A stretch of 33,139 bases of DNA from Bacteroidota bacterium. GTDB lineage: Bacteria > Bacteroidota > Bacteroidia > JAADEI01 > JALVCQ01. This document shows positions 8,779-22,120 of the stretch, in pieces (positions within the stretch are counted from its first letter, which is position 1; each line of letters opens with the position of its first letter). Position numbers and translations under genes: made by a program. The notes beneath the pieces are model-generated. The model was not told the DNA's origin. It saw only the letters and a program-made list of their open reading frames with translations, and searched no databases. The DNA is taken from contig JALVCQ010000086.1 in NCBI GenBank assembly GCA_027009805.1, forward strand, positions 1 to 33,139, given 5' to 3'.

Positions 8779-9204
8779 ATGTTGCAACCACGCAAGACCA
8801 AATATCGGAAACGTCAGAAAGGGCGTATTAAAGGGCTTGCCCAACGCGGCGCCGAAGTCTCCTTCGGAACCTTTGGCATTAAAGCCCTTCAACCGGCTTT
8901 TATCTCCGCCAAACAGATCGAGGCGGCCCGTGTGGCCATCACCCGTCACCTGCGCCGGGCCGGGAAAGTGTGGATCCGAATCTTTCCCGACTATCCGGTG
9001 ACCCGCAAGCCGCTGGAAGTGCGGATGGGAAAAGGGAAGGGGAATCCGGAGTTCTGGGCGGCCCGGGTGAAGCCCGGAACGGTGCTGTTTGAGGTCGATG
9101 GCGTGAGCGAAGAAGCCGCCCGACGAGCCCTCTGGCTGGGCGCCCAAAAGCTGCCCGTGAAAACCAAGTTGGTGTTTCGACGCGACTATCTTCAAAAACA
9201 ATAG
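8779..9204 (+). CDS. rplP: 50S ribosomal protein L16
   Basis: [39 protein letters not shown]. Confidence 0.97.
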   Translation: MLQPRKTKYRKRQKGRIKGLAQRGAEVSFGTFGIKALQPAFISAKQIEAARVAITRHLRRAGKVWIRIFPDYPVTRKPLEVRMGKGKGNPEFWAARVKPGTVLFEVDGVSEEAARRALWLGAQKLPVKTKLVFRRDYLQKQ

Positions 9205-9206
9205 GC

Positions 9207-9434
9207 ATGGCCACGCGATTGAGCAATAATGACATCCGCCAGCTCACGGACAAAGAGCTGATCGAGATATATCGGGAGCAGAAAGAACACCTTGCGCGGC
9301 TGAGGATGGCCCACTACGTCAACCCGCTGGAAAACCCCATGGAACTGAAACATACGCGCCGATACATCGCCCGGTTGCTCACGGAAATCAACCGACGGAA
9401 GAAAACGCGCAGCCAACAAAAATCGCAAGCATGA
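9207..9434 (+). CDS. rpmC: 50S ribosomal protein L29
   Basis: LTDKELIEIYREQKEHLARLRMAHYVNPLENPMELKHTRRYIARLLTEINRR. Confidence 0.94.
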   Translation: MATRLSNNDIRQLTDKELIEIYREQKEHLARLRMAHYVNPLENPMELKHTRRYIARLLTEINRRKKTRSQQKSQA

Positions 9435-9712
9435 ACAACACGACAACAGGCCCGGACAAGCGGACCACACGCCGACGCACCATGGTCGGTGTGGTGGTGA
9501 GCAACAAAATGGATAAAAGCGCGGTGATTCGCGTCGACCGATACGTGAAACACCCCCGCTATAAAAAACGGCGGCGCCTGTCCACGCGCTTTATCATCCA
9601 CGACCCCAACAACGAGTTGCAGGTCAATGATGTGGTGCGGGTGATGGAAACGCGCCGGCTGAGTCGCCGAAAACATTTCCGATTGGTGGAAGTGATTGAA
9701 AAGGCGAAATAA
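9431..9712 (+). CDS. rpsQ: 30S ribosomal protein S17
   Basis: TMVGVVVSNKMDKSAVIRVDRYVKHPRYKKRRRLSTRFIIHD; ATGA overlap with rpmC. Confidence 0.96.
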   Translation: MNNTTTGPDKRTTRRRTMVGVVVSNKMDKSAVIRVDRYVKHPRYKKRRRLSTRFIIHDPNNELQVNDVVRVMETRRLSRRKHFRLVEVIEKAK

Positions 9713-9729
9713 CCTAAAGCCCTGAAGCC

Positions 9730-10098
9730 ATGATTCAACGAGAAACGCGTCTGGTGGTGGCCGACAACTCGGGGGCCAAAGAGGTCCTCTGCATCGGCAT
9801 CCTTGGCGGAAGTCAGAAAAAATATGCCACGGTGGGCGACAAGATCGTGGTGACCGTCAAGCGGGCGTTGCCCAGCGGAAATATCGAAAAGGGAACCGTG
9901 TCGCGGGCTGTGGTGGTGCGGGTGCGGAAAGAAGTCCGCCGCAAAGACGGCTCTTCTATCCGCTTCGATGAAAATGCATGCGTGTTGCTGAATCAACAAG
10001 ACGAGCCGCGCGGCACGCGGATATTCGGCCCCGTGGCGCGCGAGTTGCGGGACAAAAACTTTTCCCGAATCGTTTCGCTCGCTCCTGAAGTGTTATAG
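9730..10098 (+). CDS. rplN: 50S ribosomal protein L14
   Basis: [28 protein letters not shown]. Confidence 0.97.
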   Translation: MIQRETRLVVADNSGAKEVLCIGILGGSQKKYATVGDKIVVTVKRALPSGNIEKGTVSRAVVVRVRKEVRRKDGSSIRFDENACVLLNQQDEPRGTRIFGPVARELRDKNFSRIVSLAPEVL

Positions 10099-10100
10099 TT

Positions 10101-10442
10101 ATGCGAAGGAAATGTAATCATATCCCGAAAGTCCACGTCAAGAAGGATGACGTGGTGTTGGTGATCGCCGGCAAAGACAAGGGCCGAAAAGGGCGCGTGT
10201 TGAAGGTGTATCCGCGCAAGCAGCGGGTGCTGGTCGAAGGCGTGAATATCGTGATTAAACACACCAAACCCTCGGCCAAACATCCCGACGGCGGTCGCAT
10301 CGAAATGGAGATGCCGCTGCATATCTCCAACGTGATGGTCGTCAGCCCCAAAACCGGCGAGCCCTCACGGGTAGGGCGCAAGCGCGACGACAACGGAAAA
10401 TGGGTCCGATACCTCAAAAAAACCGGTGAAATCCTGAAATGA
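10101..10442 (+). CDS. rplX: 50S ribosomal protein L24
   Basis: [47 protein letters not shown]. Confidence 0.96.
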   Translation: MRRKCNHIPKVHVKKDDVVLVIAGKDKGRKGRVLKVYPRKQRVLVEGVNIVIKHTKPSAKHPDGGRIEMEMPLHISNVMVVSPKTGEPSRVGRKRDDNGKWVRYLKKTGEILK

Positions 10443-11002
10443 TGAGCACGCAGTATAAGCCCAACCTGCGGCGCAGATACGAAGAAGAAGTGGCGCCGAA
10501 ACTGATGAAAGAGTTCGGTTATAAATCGCCCATGCAGGTCCCCCGAATCACCAAGATAGTGTTGAATCGGGGCGTGGGAGCCGCCGTCAACGATAAGAAA
10601 CTGCTCGATGCGAGCGTGGAAGAATTGACCCTGATTGCCGGGCAAAAGGCCGTGCCCACCTATGCCCGCCGTTCCATCGCAGGGTTTAAGCTGCGGGAAG
10701 GTATGCCCATCGGCGTGCGGGTGACCCTGCGGGGCAACCGCATGTATGAGTTCCTCGAACGGCTCATCCGCACGGCGTTGCCGCGGGTGCGGGACTTTCG
10801 GGGGGTGTCCCGGAAGTTAGACGGCCGCGGAAATTATACCCTGGGCATTGCCGAGCAAATCGTGTTTCCCGAGATCGACGTCGATAAGGTCGATAAGATC
10901 ATGGGGCTGGACATCACCATCGTCACCACGGCCCGCACCGACGAAGAAGGACATCGGCTCCTTCAAGAAATGGGCATGCCCTTTCAACGGGATGAAGAAT
11001 AA
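10439..11002 (+). CDS. rplE: 50S ribosomal protein L5
   Basis: [39 protein letters not shown]; start either 10439 or 10442. Confidence 0.97.
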   Translation: MMSTQYKPNLRRRYEEEVAPKLMKEFGYKSPMQVPRITKIVLNRGVGAAVNDKKLLDASVEELTLIAGQKAVPTYARRSIAGFKLREGMPIGVRVTLRGNRMYEFLERLIRTALPRVRDFRGVSRKLDGRGNYTLGIAEQIVFPEIDVDKVDKIMGLDITIVTTARTDEEGHRLLQEMGMPFQRDEE

Positions 11003-11026
11003 CCACCAAAAAAATACGAACGACAC

Positions 11027-11296
11027 ATGTCGAAACTTTCATTGAAAGTCCGAAATGAAAAGCGCCGTCGAACCGTCGAAAAATATGCGGCGCGGCGGGC
11101 CGAGCTGAAGAAAAAGGGAGATTATGCCGCGCTGGATAGGCTGCCGCGGAACGCCTCGCCCGTGCGCCTGCGAAACCGCTGCCGGATGACCGGACGGCCC
11201 CGAGGATATATCCGCCAGTTCGGCATCTGCCGGAATAAGTTTCGGGAGCTGGCCCACAAGGGGCTGTTGCCCGGGGTGAAAAAAGCGAGCTGGTAA
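11027..11296 (+). CDS. rpsN: 30S ribosomal protein S14 (zinc-independent type)
   Basis: 89 aa, [40 protein letters not shown]. Confidence 0.96.
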   Translation: MSKLSLKVRNEKRRRTVEKYAARRAELKKKGDYAALDRLPRNASPVRLRNRCRMTGRPRGYIRQFGICRNKFRELAHKGLLPGVKKASW

Positions 11297-11308
11297 AACA
11301 TCGACACT

Positions 11309-11716
11309 ATGGACACGATCGGAGATTTTTTCACCATCATTCGGAATGCCCTCAAAGCGCGCAAGCGCGTGGTGGAGGTGCCCGCCTCGAAATTGAAAAA
11401 GGAGATTACGAAGATTCTTTACGACCAGGGCTATATCCTGAACTACAAGTTCGCCCCCGGCGTCGGCGATCAGGAAACCATCAAAATCGCCCTGAAATAC
11501 ACAAGGGTCCCCGGCAAGGCCGAACCCGAACCGGTGATCAAAGAGATTAAGCGCATCAGCCGCCCCGGCTTGCGGCGCTACGAAGGATGGAAAAGCATTC
11601 CCCGGGCGGCCAACGGCCTCGGGATTGTGTTTGTATCGACCTCCCGCGGCGTGCTCACCGACAAAGAAGCCCGACGCCTTCAGGTGGGCGGCGAGGTGGT
11701 CGGCTACGTCATCTAA
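11309..11716 (+). CDS. rpsH: 30S ribosomal protein S8
   Basis: DTIGDFFTIIRNALKARKRVVEVPASKLKKEITKIL...GLGIVFVSTSRGVLTDKEA. Confidence 0.96.
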   Translation: MDTIGDFFTIIRNALKARKRVVEVPASKLKKEITKILYDQGYILNYKFAPGVGDQETIKIALKYTRVPGKAEPEPVIKEIKRISRPGLRRYEGWKSIPRAANGLGIVFVSTSRGVLTDKEARRLQVGGEVVGYVI

Positions 11717-11730
11717 TCAAAGATTCAATC

Positions 11731-12285
11731 ATGTCGAGAATCGGAAAATTACCCATTACGGTTCCCCAGGGGGTGGAAGTGACGGTGAGTCCGGACAATG
11801 AAGTGAAGGTCAAAGGCCCCAAAGGCGAACTGACGTTGCAGGTCGATCCGGAAATCACGGTGAAGGTGGAAGACGGCGCCGTCACCGTCGAGCGGCCTTC
11901 CGAACAGCAGCGCCATCGGGCGTTGCACGGGCTCTACCGGTCGCTTATCAACAATATGGTGGTGGGCGTATCGGAAGGCTTCAAAAAGCAACTGCAGGTG
12001 ATCGGCGTGGGGTATCGGGCGTCGGTGTCGGGGCAGCAGCTGGAGCTCTCGTTGGGCTTTTCCCACGATGTGATAGTCGTATTGCCGCCCGAAGTAAAAG
12101 CCTCCGTAGAGTCGGGGAAAGGAAAAGCCACGGTGATCACGCTCGAGTCGCACGACAAAGAGCTGCTGGGCCAGGTGGCCGGACGCATTCGGGCTTTGCG
12201 GAAACCGGAGCCTTACAAAGGGACCGGCATCCGGTATGTGGGCGAGTATGTCCGCCGAAAAGCCGGTAAATCGGCTGGAAAATAA
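11731..12285 (+). CDS. rplF: 50S ribosomal protein L6
   Basis: MSRIGKLPITVPQGVEVTV...KPEPYKGTGIRYVGEYVRRKAGK; start corrected from the ORF track (11587). Confidence 0.97.
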   Translation: MSRIGKLPITVPQGVEVTVSPDNEVKVKGPKGELTLQVDPEITVKVEDGAVTVERPSEQQRHRALHGLYRSLINNMVVGVSEGFKKQLQVIGVGYRASVSGQQLELSLGFSHDVIVVLPPEVKASVESGKGKATVITLESHDKELLGQVAGRIRALRKPEPYKGTGIRYVGEYVRRKAGKSAGK

Positions 12286-12298
12286 AGTCATTTGAGCC

Positions 12299-12661
12299 AT
12301 GGAAGGAATTCGTAAACGCCTCTATCGCCGCCGCCGCATTCGGCGGGGCATTCGGAAAAAAATCAAGGGGACGGCGGCGCGCCCGCGCCTCTCGGTGTAT
12401 CGCAGCAACGTCCACATCTATGCCCAACTGATCGATGACGAAAAAGGCCACACCCTGTGTGCCGCCTCATCGCTGGAAAAAGAATTGCTCGCAGCCCAAG
12501 GCACCAAAACGGAAAAGGCGGCGATGGTGGGCAAACTGCTGGCGGAACGGGCCCGAGCGAAAGGCATCGAAGCCGTGGTCTTCGACCGGGGCGGGTTCCG
12601 CTATCACGGACGGGTGCGGCGCCTTGCCGAGGCCGCCCGGGAAGGAGGTCTTCAATTTTAA
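12299..12661 (+). CDS. rplR: 50S ribosomal protein L18
   Basis: [46 protein letters not shown]...[26 protein letters not shown]. Confidence 0.96.
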   Translation: MEGIRKRLYRRRRIRRGIRKKIKGTAARPRLSVYRSNVHIYAQLIDDEKGHTLCAASSLEKELLAAQGTKTEKAAMVGKLLAERARAKGIEAVVFDRGGFRYHGRVRRLAEAAREGGLQF

Positions 12662-12682
12662 TGCTAAAAGATATATTGCAAT

Positions 12683-13213
12683 ATGAGCCTGGAAGGATTT
12701 GAACATCGCAAGGTTTACCGCCGGCAGGGCGATGTGGAACTCAAAGAGATCGTCGTCTCGATCAATCGGGTCACCAAAGTGACCAAAGGTGGACGGCGTT
12801 TCCGGTTTGCCGCACTGGTGGTGGTGGGCGACGGCGAGGGCATCGTTGGGTATGGGCTGGGCAAAGCCAATGAGGTGATGAACGCCGTGAATAAAGCCAT
12901 TAACAACGCCCGAAAAAACCTCTATAAGGTGAGCGTGGTCAATGGCACCATCCCCCACGAGATCGAAGAAAAATACGGCGCTTCGCTGGTGTTTATGCGG
13001 CCGGCGGCGCCGGGGACCGGAATCATCGCCGGCGGAACGATGCGAATGCTTTTCTCCGTGGCCGGCGTCCGCGATGTGTTGGCCAAAATCAAAGGCTCCA
13101 CCACGCCCCACAACGTGCTGAAAGCCACCATGAAAGCCCTCCTCAAAATGCGGGACGCCCATCAGGTGGCCAAAGAACGGGGCGTGCCCTTGCAAAAGGT
13201 GTTTAACGGATAA
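12683..13213 (+). CDS. rpsE: 30S ribosomal protein S5
   Basis: [46 protein letters not shown]. Confidence 0.97.
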   Translation: MSLEGFEHRKVYRRQGDVELKEIVVSINRVTKVTKGGRRFRFAALVVVGDGEGIVGYGLGKANEVMNAVNKAINNARKNLYKVSVVNGTIPHEIEEKYGASLVFMRPAAPGTGIIAGGTMRMLFSVAGVRDVLAKIKGSTTPHNVLKATMKALLKMRDAHQVAKERGVPLQKVFNG

Positions 13214-13224
13214 AACCTCGACCG

Positions 13225-13410
13225 ATGGCCAAATTGAAAATTACCCAGGTGCGAAGCGCTATTGATCGCCCCCGCGATCAAAAAGCGACGCTGAAAGCCC
13301 TCGGATTGCGCCGTATCCGCCATTCGGTGATTCACAACGACACGCCGCAAATCCAGGGCATGGTGCGGAAAGTGAAACATCTCGTTACCGTAGAAAAAAT
13401 ATCGTCATGA
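13225..13410 (+). CDS. rpmD: 50S ribosomal protein L30
   Basis: KLKITQVRSAIDRPRDQKATLKALGLRRIRHSVIHNDTPQIQGMVRKVKHLV. Confidence 0.95.
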   Translation: MAKLKITQVRSAIDRPRDQKATLKALGLRRIRHSVIHNDTPQIQGMVRKVKHLVTVEKISS

Positions 13411-13856
13411 CACTCGATCAGTTACGTCCAGCACACGGCGCCGTGCGCACCAACAAGCGGGTGGGACGCGGTGAAGGCTCGAAAAAGGGCGGCACCGCCG
13501 GCCGAGGACACAAAGGCGACCAGTCCCGTTCGGGCTATCGGCGCAACTATGCCTACGAAGGCGGACAGATGCCCCTGGTGCGGCGCGTGCCCAAGTTCGG
13601 ATTCAAAAACATCTTCCGGAAAGAATATCTCGCCCTTAATCTTGATCGGATCAGCCGGTGGGCCGAAAAATATCAGTTGGAGGAGATCACACCCGAAAAA
13701 CTGTATGAGCGCCGCTTGATCCCGAAAAACGCCCGCATTAAGGTGCTGGCGCGGGGCCGCCTCGAAAAACCGATCACGATTCAAGCGCACGCCTTCTCCC
13801 AGAAAGCGGCGGCTCTAATTGAAGAAGCCGGCGGGCGCATTTCAAAAATCGGATAA
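13407..13856 (+). CDS. rplO: 50S ribosomal protein L15
   Basis: LRPAHGAVRTNKRVGRGEGSKKGGTAGRGHKGDQSRSG...YEGGQMPLVRRVPKFGF. Confidence 0.96.
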   Translation: MTLDQLRPAHGAVRTNKRVGRGEGSKKGGTAGRGHKGDQSRSGYRRNYAYEGGQMPLVRRVPKFGFKNIFRKEYLALNLDRISRWAEKYQLEEITPEKLYERRLIPKNARIKVLARGRLEKPITIQAHAFSQKAAALIEEAGGRISKIG

Positions 13857-15211
13857 TGAAATCCTTCATACAGACGCTTCGTAATATCTGGCGGATTAAG
13901 GAACTGCGCGAGCGGATCATTCTCACGTTGCTGATGATCGCCGCCTTTCGCTTCGGTAGTTACGTGGTCCTGCCGGGGGTCAATCCTGAGGCACTCGAAC
14001 GCTACACCGCTCAGGCACAGGAAGGTCTGCTGGGGCTGTTTAACCTGTTCGTGGGCGGTGCCTTTTCTCGGGCATCTATCTTCGCCCTCGGCATTATGCC
14101 GTATATCTCGGCGTCGATTATCATCCAATTGCTGGGGGTGGCGCTTCCCTATTTTCAGCGCCTCCAGCGGGAAGGCGAGTCGGGACGGAATAAGATCAAC
14201 CAGATCACGCGGGTGTTGACGGTGGCCATCACGATGGTCCAGTCGGTGGGATATCTGGTCAATCTGCGGGCGCAAGTGCCCGAAGCGCTGTTGCCGGTGG
14301 TCAACCCCGGTGCCATGTCGCACTTTCTGTTTATGGTCACGAACGTGTTGTTGTTGACCTCGGGAACCATCTTTGTGATGTGGCTGGGCGAAAAGATCAC
14401 CGAGCGGGGGGTCGGCAACGGAATCTCATTGATGATCACGATTGGGATTCTGGCGGCCCTTCCAACCTCGTTGGCGGCGGAATTTGAAATGAAGCTGGGG
14501 CAGGCGGGCGGCGGACTGTTCCTGTTCCTCCTTGAGATGGTGTTTTTGTTCCTGGTAACGTTGGGTGTGGTGGCTCTGGTGCAGGCCACGCGCCGCATCC
14601 CGGTGCAATATGCCCGACGGGTGGTCGGCAATCGGGTTTATGGCGGCGTGCGGCAGTTCCTCCCCATTAAAGTCAACGCCGCCGGCGTGATGCCCATCAT
14701 CTTTGCCCAGGCCCTGATGTTCATCCCGGCCACGATTGCCACTTTCATGCCCGACTCGGCATCGGGCCTGGTGGCCGTATTCAGCGACTATACCAGCTTC
14801 TGGTATAATCTGGTCTTTGCTATCCTGATCATCATCTTTACCTACTTCTACACGGCGGTGACCATTAACCCTCAACAAATCGCCGACGACCTTAAACGCA
14901 ACGGCGGATTTATCCCCGGGGTGAAGCCCGGGCGGGCCACCGTCGAATTTATCGACAACGTGGTCAGCCGCATCACCTTACCCGGTTCGATCTTTCTCGC
15001 ACTGGTGGCGATTATGCCCACCTTTGCTATGATGATCGGCGTGAGTCCGGCGTTTGCACAGTTTTTCGGTGGGACCAGCCTGCTGATTATGGTGGGCGTG
15101 ATGCTGGATACCCTCCAGCAGATCGAGAGTTATCTGATCATGCGTCATTACGACGGACTGATCAAGGGCGGACGCGTGAAAGGACGGTATGCCATGGGCG
15201 GCGTAATCTGA
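13856..15211 (+). CDS. secY: Preprotein translocase subunit SecY
   Basis: 451 aa, multiple TM segments, SecY signatures 'FALGIMPYISASIIIQLL', 'ITERGVGNGISLMITIGI'; overlaps the rplO stop (TAATG). Confidence 0.98.
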   Translation: MKSFIQTLRNIWRIKELRERIILTLLMIAAFRFGSYVVLPGVNPEALERYTAQAQEGLLGLFNLFVGGAFSRASIFALGIMPYISASIIIQLLGVALPYFQRLQREGESGRNKINQITRVLTVAITMVQSVGYLVNLRAQVPEALLPVVNPGAMSHFLFMVTNVLLLTSGTIFVMWLGEKITERGVGNGISLMITIGILAALPTSLAAEFEMKLGQAGGGLFLFLLEMVFLFLVTLGVVALVQATRRIPVQYARRVVGNRVYGGVRQFLPIKVNAAGVMPIIFAQALMFIPATIATFMPDSASGLVAVFSDYTSFWYNLVFAILIIIFTYFYTAVTINPQQIADDLKRNGGFIPGVKPGRATVEFIDNVVSRITLPGSIFLALVAIMPTFAMMIGVSPAFAQFFGGTSLLIMVGVMLDTLQQIESYLIMRHYDGLIKGGRVKGRYAMGGVI

Positions 15212-15217
15212 AAAGGC

Positions 15218-15225
15218 TAATTTTG
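15218..15225 (+). promoter_or_regulatory. Candidate -7 element TAATTTTG between secY and infA
   Basis: Exact TAnnTTTG followed by C in a 30-nt intergenic gap; no convincing -33 TTG seen. Confidence 0.4.
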
Positions 15226-15241
15226 CACCCAATTTGAAAAA

Positions 15242-15469
15242 ATGGCCAAAAAGTCGGTGATCGTTCAGGACGCGGAGGTGATTGAAGCTTTGCCCAACGC
15301 CATGTTTCGGGTGAAGCTGAAAAACGGCCATGTCATCCTTGCCCACATCTCGGGCAAGATGCGCAAACACTACATCAAAATCGTGCAGGGAGACATCGTG
15401 CGGGTGGAAATGAGCCCCTATGACCTTAACCGCGGACGGATTACCTTCCGCTATAAAACGACCCGATAG
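15242..15469 (+). CDS. infA: Translation initiation factor IF-1
   Basis: [72 protein letters not shown]. Confidence 0.97.
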   Translation: MAKKSVIVQDAEVIEALPNAMFRVKLKNGHVILAHISGKMRKHYIKIVQGDIVRVEMSPYDLNRGRITFRYKTTR

Positions 15470-15471
15470 TT

Positions 15472-15588
15472 ATGAAAGTGAGAGTGTCGGTGAAAAAACG
15501 CAGCAGCGACTGCAAGATCGTCCGCCGAAAAGGGCGAATCTACGTGATCAACAAGAAGAACCCCCGCTACAAACAACGTCAAAAGTAA
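15472..15588 (+). CDS. rpmJ: 50S ribosomal protein L36 (zinc-ligand-depleted type)
   Basis: Translated by hand: [38 protein letters not shown] (38 aa); not in the ORF track. Confidence 0.95.
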   Translation: MKVRVSVKKRSSDCKIVRRKGRIYVINKKNPRYKQRQK

Positions 15589-15591
15589 GCT

Positions 15592-15969
15592 ATGGCACGG
15601 ATCCGAGGCGTCGATTTACCCACGCATAAACGCGGCGACATCGCCCTGACCTACATCTTCGGCATCGGCCGAAGCACCGCCCGAGAAATCCTCGATAAGG
15701 CGGGCGTCCCCTACGAAACCAAAGTGAAAGACTGGACCGACCAGCAACTGGTGACCATCCGGAAAATCATCGTCGATGAGTATAAGACCGAAGGGGAACT
15801 GCGGGCCGAAATCCAGATGAACATTAAGCGGTTGATCGACATCAACTGCTATCGAGGCATCCGCCATAAGAAAGGCTTGCCGGTGCGCGGCCAACGGACA
15901 CGCTCCAACGCCCGCACGCGCAAAGGGAAGAAGAAAACCGTGGCAGGCAAGAAAAAAGCCGTTAAATAA
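15592..15969 (+). CDS. rpsM: 30S ribosomal protein S13
   Basis: [34 protein letters not shown]...[18 protein letters not shown]. Confidence 0.97.
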   Translation: MARIRGVDLPTHKRGDIALTYIFGIGRSTAREILDKAGVPYETKVKDWTDQQLVTIRKIIVDEYKTEGELRAEIQMNIKRLIDINCYRGIRHKKGLPVRGQRTRSNARTRKGKKKTVAGKKKAVK

Positions 15970-15974
15970 CCACT

Positions 15975-16367
15975 ATGGCCAAGCGTAAACGCACTGTTGC
16001 GAAGAAGAAAAAAGTCCGGATCGACCAGACCGGCCGGGTGTATATCCAGACCACCTTCAACAACACACTGATTACTATCACCAACGCCGACGGCGACGTC
16101 ATCTCGTGGTCGTCATCAGGCAAGATGGGCTTTCGGGGGGCGAAAAAGAATACGCCCTACGCCGCCCAGACAGCCGCATCGGATGCCGCCAAGGTGGCCT
16201 ATGAGTTGGGGATGCGGCGCGCCCACATCTACGTGAAAGGCCCCGGAAGCGGACGGGATGCCGCCGTGCGGGCCATCTACAACAGCGGAATCGAAATCGA
16301 ATCCATCAACGACATTACGCCCGTTCCACATAACGGCTGCCGGCCGCCTAAGAAACGGCGCGTTTAA
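15975..16367 (+). CDS. rpsK: 30S ribosomal protein S11
   Basis: [46 protein letters not shown]...[18 protein letters not shown]. Confidence 0.97.
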   Translation: MAKRKRTVAKKKKVRIDQTGRVYIQTTFNNTLITITNADGDVISWSSSGKMGFRGAKKNTPYAAQTAASDAAKVAYELGMRRAHIYVKGPGSGRDAAVRAIYNSGIEIESINDITPVPHNGCRPPKKRRV

Positions 16368-16381
16368 AGCATCTTACGAAT

Positions 16382-16984
16382 ATGGCACGATATAGAGGAC
16401 CCCGCTCACGATTGGCTCGGCGCTTTCGCGAGCCCATCTTCGGCCCCGACAAGGCCCTGACCCGTAAACCGTATCCCCCAGGGCAGCATGGTGTGCGAAA
16501 ACGCCGTATGAAATCGTCGCAATACGGCCGTCAGTTGATGGAAAAACAAAAACTCCGCTATACCTACGGTCTGCTGGAAAAACAATTCCAGAACCTGTTT
16601 TATAAAGCGGAACATCTGCCGGGCATGACCGGGGAAAACTTCCTCAAATTGCTGGAAGCCCGCCTCGACAATGTCGTCTATCGCATGGGATTCGCTCCCA
16701 CCCGGGCCGCCGCCCGTCAGCTCGTAAACCATCGACACATTGTGGTGAACGGACGCGTGACCAACATCCCCTCCTACTCGGTAAAACCCGGCGATATCGT
16801 CGAAGTGCGCGAGCGCTCCAAAACCCTTCAGTCAGTGATCAGCTCCGTGAGCCGACGAAAAGATCATTCATGGCTGGAAGTGGATGAAGCCCGCCTGAAA
16901 GGAAAGTTTATTCGCTATCCCGAGCGGGAAGAAATCCCCGAAAAAGTGGAAGAATACCTTATCGTCGAGTTCTATTCTAAATAA
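16382..16984 (+). CDS. rpsD: 30S ribosomal protein S4
   Basis: MARYRGPRSRLARRFREPIFG...LEARLDNVVYRMGFAPTRAAARQLVNHRHIVVNGR. Confidence 0.97.
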   Translation: MARYRGPRSRLARRFREPIFGPDKALTRKPYPPGQHGVRKRRMKSSQYGRQLMEKQKLRYTYGLLEKQFQNLFYKAEHLPGMTGENFLKLLEARLDNVVYRMGFAPTRAAARQLVNHRHIVVNGRVTNIPSYSVKPGDIVEVRERSKTLQSVISSVSRRKDHSWLEVDEARLKGKFIRYPEREEIPEKVEEYLIVEFYSK

Positions 16985-17003
16985 TTTTTAAGCAGACGTG
17001 ATT

Positions 17004-17999
17004 ATGGCAGAATTTCAAGCAAAACCGGTCGAAACGCTTCAAAAACCCAATAAAGTTTACATCACCCCGCTCGACAGCCATTACGAACAAATTGAAATCT
17101 ATCCGCTGGAGCGAGGATACGGCCTGACGCTCGGCAACGCGTTGCGGCGGATTTTGCTCTCGTCGTTGGAAGGCTATGCCGTAACGCATCTGCAGGTGGA
17201 AGGGGTGCATCATCTGTTCTCATCGGTGGATGGAATGGTCGAAGACGTCGTCGAATTGATGCTCAACGTCAAAGGCATCCGTTTCCGCCCTTACGGCGAA
17301 CAGGACTATGAGGTGATTCGGGCCGAATTTTCAGGCACCAAGACCATCACCGCCGGTGAGCTTCAAAAATTCTCGTCGGTGTTTGAGGTGTTGAACCCCG
17401 ACCATGTCATTGCCCATATCGACCGGACGGTGCCGCTGAAACTGACCATCGTCGTGGGAAAAGGACGCGGCTACCGAACCGCCGAAGAAAACAAAACCGG
17501 CCGAGAACCCGAAGGACTCCTGGCCATCGACTCGAACTTCTCTCCCGTCAAAAAAGTGGCCTATCATGTAGATGACTTCCGCATCGGGCAAGACACCGAC
17601 TATGATAAGCTCATCCTGAAAGTCCAAACGGATGGGTCGGTATCCCCTTCCGAAGCCGTCCAACGGGCCGCCGCCATCCTCATCGACTATGCCTCCATCG
17701 TGGCCAATCCCGACCAATACGGCGAACATGAAGAAGAAGAGGAAAAAGAAATGGAAGAACTGGTGGATATGGCGGAAGTCTTTCAAATGCCCATCGAAGA
17801 ATTGGACCTCAATGCCCGGGCATACAACTGCCTCACATCCGTGGGCATCAAAACCGTCGGTGAACTGGTCCAATATTCCGAGGAAGAGGTGATGAAGTTC
17901 CGCAATCTGGGTAAAAAATCGCTCGAACTGATTAAAGAGCGTCTGGCTGAAAAAGGCTTGAAACTTGGAATGCATATTCCTCAACAAACTGCGAAATAG
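17004..17999 (+). CDS. rpoA: DNA-directed RNA polymerase subunit alpha
   Basis: LERGYGLTLGNALRRILLSSLEGYAVT...alpha-CTD 'IEELDLNARAYNCLTSVGIKTVGELVQYSEEEVMKFRNLGKKSL'; ORF track start 16998 is GTG, ATG at 17004. Confidence 0.98.
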   Translation: MAEFQAKPVETLQKPNKVYITPLDSHYEQIEIYPLERGYGLTLGNALRRILLSSLEGYAVTHLQVEGVHHLFSSVDGMVEDVVELMLNVKGIRFRPYGEQDYEVIRAEFSGTKTITAGELQKFSSVFEVLNPDHVIAHIDRTVPLKLTIVVGKGRGYRTAEENKTGREPEGLLAIDSNFSPVKKVAYHVDDFRIGQDTDYDKLILKVQTDGSVSPSEAVQRAAAILIDYASIVANPDQYGEHEEEEEKEMEELVDMAEVFQMPIEELDLNARAYNCLTSVGIKTVGELVQYSEEEVMKFRNLGKKSLELIKERLAEKGLKLGMHIPQQTAK

Positions 18000-18008
18000 C
18001 CAACGGTT

Positions 18009-18494
18009 ATGCGACACGCCAAACGCATCAATCACCTGGGACGAAAACGGGGACACCGCCAATCAATGCTGGCCAATCTGGCCACCCAGCTGATTCTTCA
18101 TAAACGGATTACCACCACGGTGGCCAAGGCGAAGGCCTTGCGCAAATACGTCGAGCCCGTGATGACCCGCGCGAAGGAAGACACGCTTCACAACCGACGG
18201 ATGGCCTTCCGTTACCTCCGCCACAAAGCGGCCGTTAAAGAATTGTTCGATGAAGTCGCCGACAAGATTGCCGAACGCCCCGGCGGCTACACCCGCATCC
18301 TCAAGCTGGGCACCCGCCTCGGAGACGCCGCCGAGATGGCCCTGATCGAATTGGTGGACTATAACGACACCTACACGGCCCGAAAAGAGAAAAAGCGGCG
18401 CCGTTCGCGACGGCGGGGCAAAAAGTCGAAAGAACAAACCCCTGCCGCCGCTTCTCCTTCGCAGGAATCTTCCGACGACGCTTCCGAGGAATAG
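18009..18494 (+). CDS. rplQ: 50S ribosomal protein L17
   Basis: [50 protein letters not shown]; charged C-terminal extension. Confidence 0.97.
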   Translation: MRHAKRINHLGRKRGHRQSMLANLATQLILHKRITTTVAKAKALRKYVEPVMTRAKEDTLHNRRMAFRYLRHKAAVKELFDEVADKIAERPGGYTRILKLGTRLGDAAEMALIELVDYNDTYTARKEKKRRRSRRRGKKSKEQTPAAASPSQESSDDASEE

Positions 18495-18500
18495 TCCGTC

Positions 18501-21205
<2,705 letters not shown>

Positions 21206-21213
<8 letters not shown>

Positions 21214-22120
21214 ACAGCCTCATCATCCACCTCGGGAAGGATGGTGGCGGAGAATGCGCCGGCGGTTGGGCAGCCTCTACCACGTCGCCGTCTATCGGGA
21301 AGACTTCGAGCCGCGGCGAAGCTATTCTTTCCACCCGTGGAAACTGCTGGTGGTGATGCTTTTTGTCGCAGGGTTGATTGTCCTGGGCACGGCGGCATTG
21401 ATCGCCTACACCTCTTTGCGGGAATATATCCCCGGCTATCCCGCCATTGAGACCCGACGTCGGGTGTTGGAGTTGATGCGCACCACCGACTCCCTCCAAG
21501 ATGTGATTAATAAGCAGGTGGCGTATCTGGATGCCATGCAGCGCAGCCTCTTTGACCATTCTCCTTTTGAAGAAGAGGATGCCAGGGAAGATACCGACTC
21601 TTTTGCGCCGATGGACGTCAAGCCCGAAGCGTTGGCACCCACCGAAGTGGAGGTGGAATTTCGCCAGTCTTATGAATCTTCGTTCCTGCAGTCTTTTCGG
21701 GCAAAGTCGGGCGGGGAACGCTATTTCCCGTTCTTGCCGCCGGTCATGAAGGGGTATAAATCGTCCGATTTTGATCCAGCGATTCGACATTTCGCTATAG
21801 ACATCGCTACGCCCGACCGGGCCCTCTTTCGGGCAATCGCCCCCGGACGGGTGGTGTTTCGAGGCCTCACACCGGCGTTTGGACACGTCGTGGTCATTCA
21901 ACATCAAGGTGGGTTCGTGTCGATTTTTAAGCACTGCGCAGCGGTTTTCCCAAAAGTGGGTAATTTTGTGCACGCTGGAATGCCAATTGGAAGAGTGGGA
22001 TCGACGGGTGAGCTAAGCACCGGCCCCCATTTGCATTTTGAGCTGTGGCTCAACGGTGTGCCCCTTGATCCTTCACATTTTATTAAATTATCACCTGATG
22101 TTTGGGAAAAAGAAAGATAA
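21206..22120 (+). CDS. M23 family metallopeptidase (LytM domain), membrane-anchored
   Basis: N-terminal TM; Zn-ligand motifs 'RHFAIDIATP' (HxxxD) and 'HLHFELW' (HxH). Confidence 0.9.
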
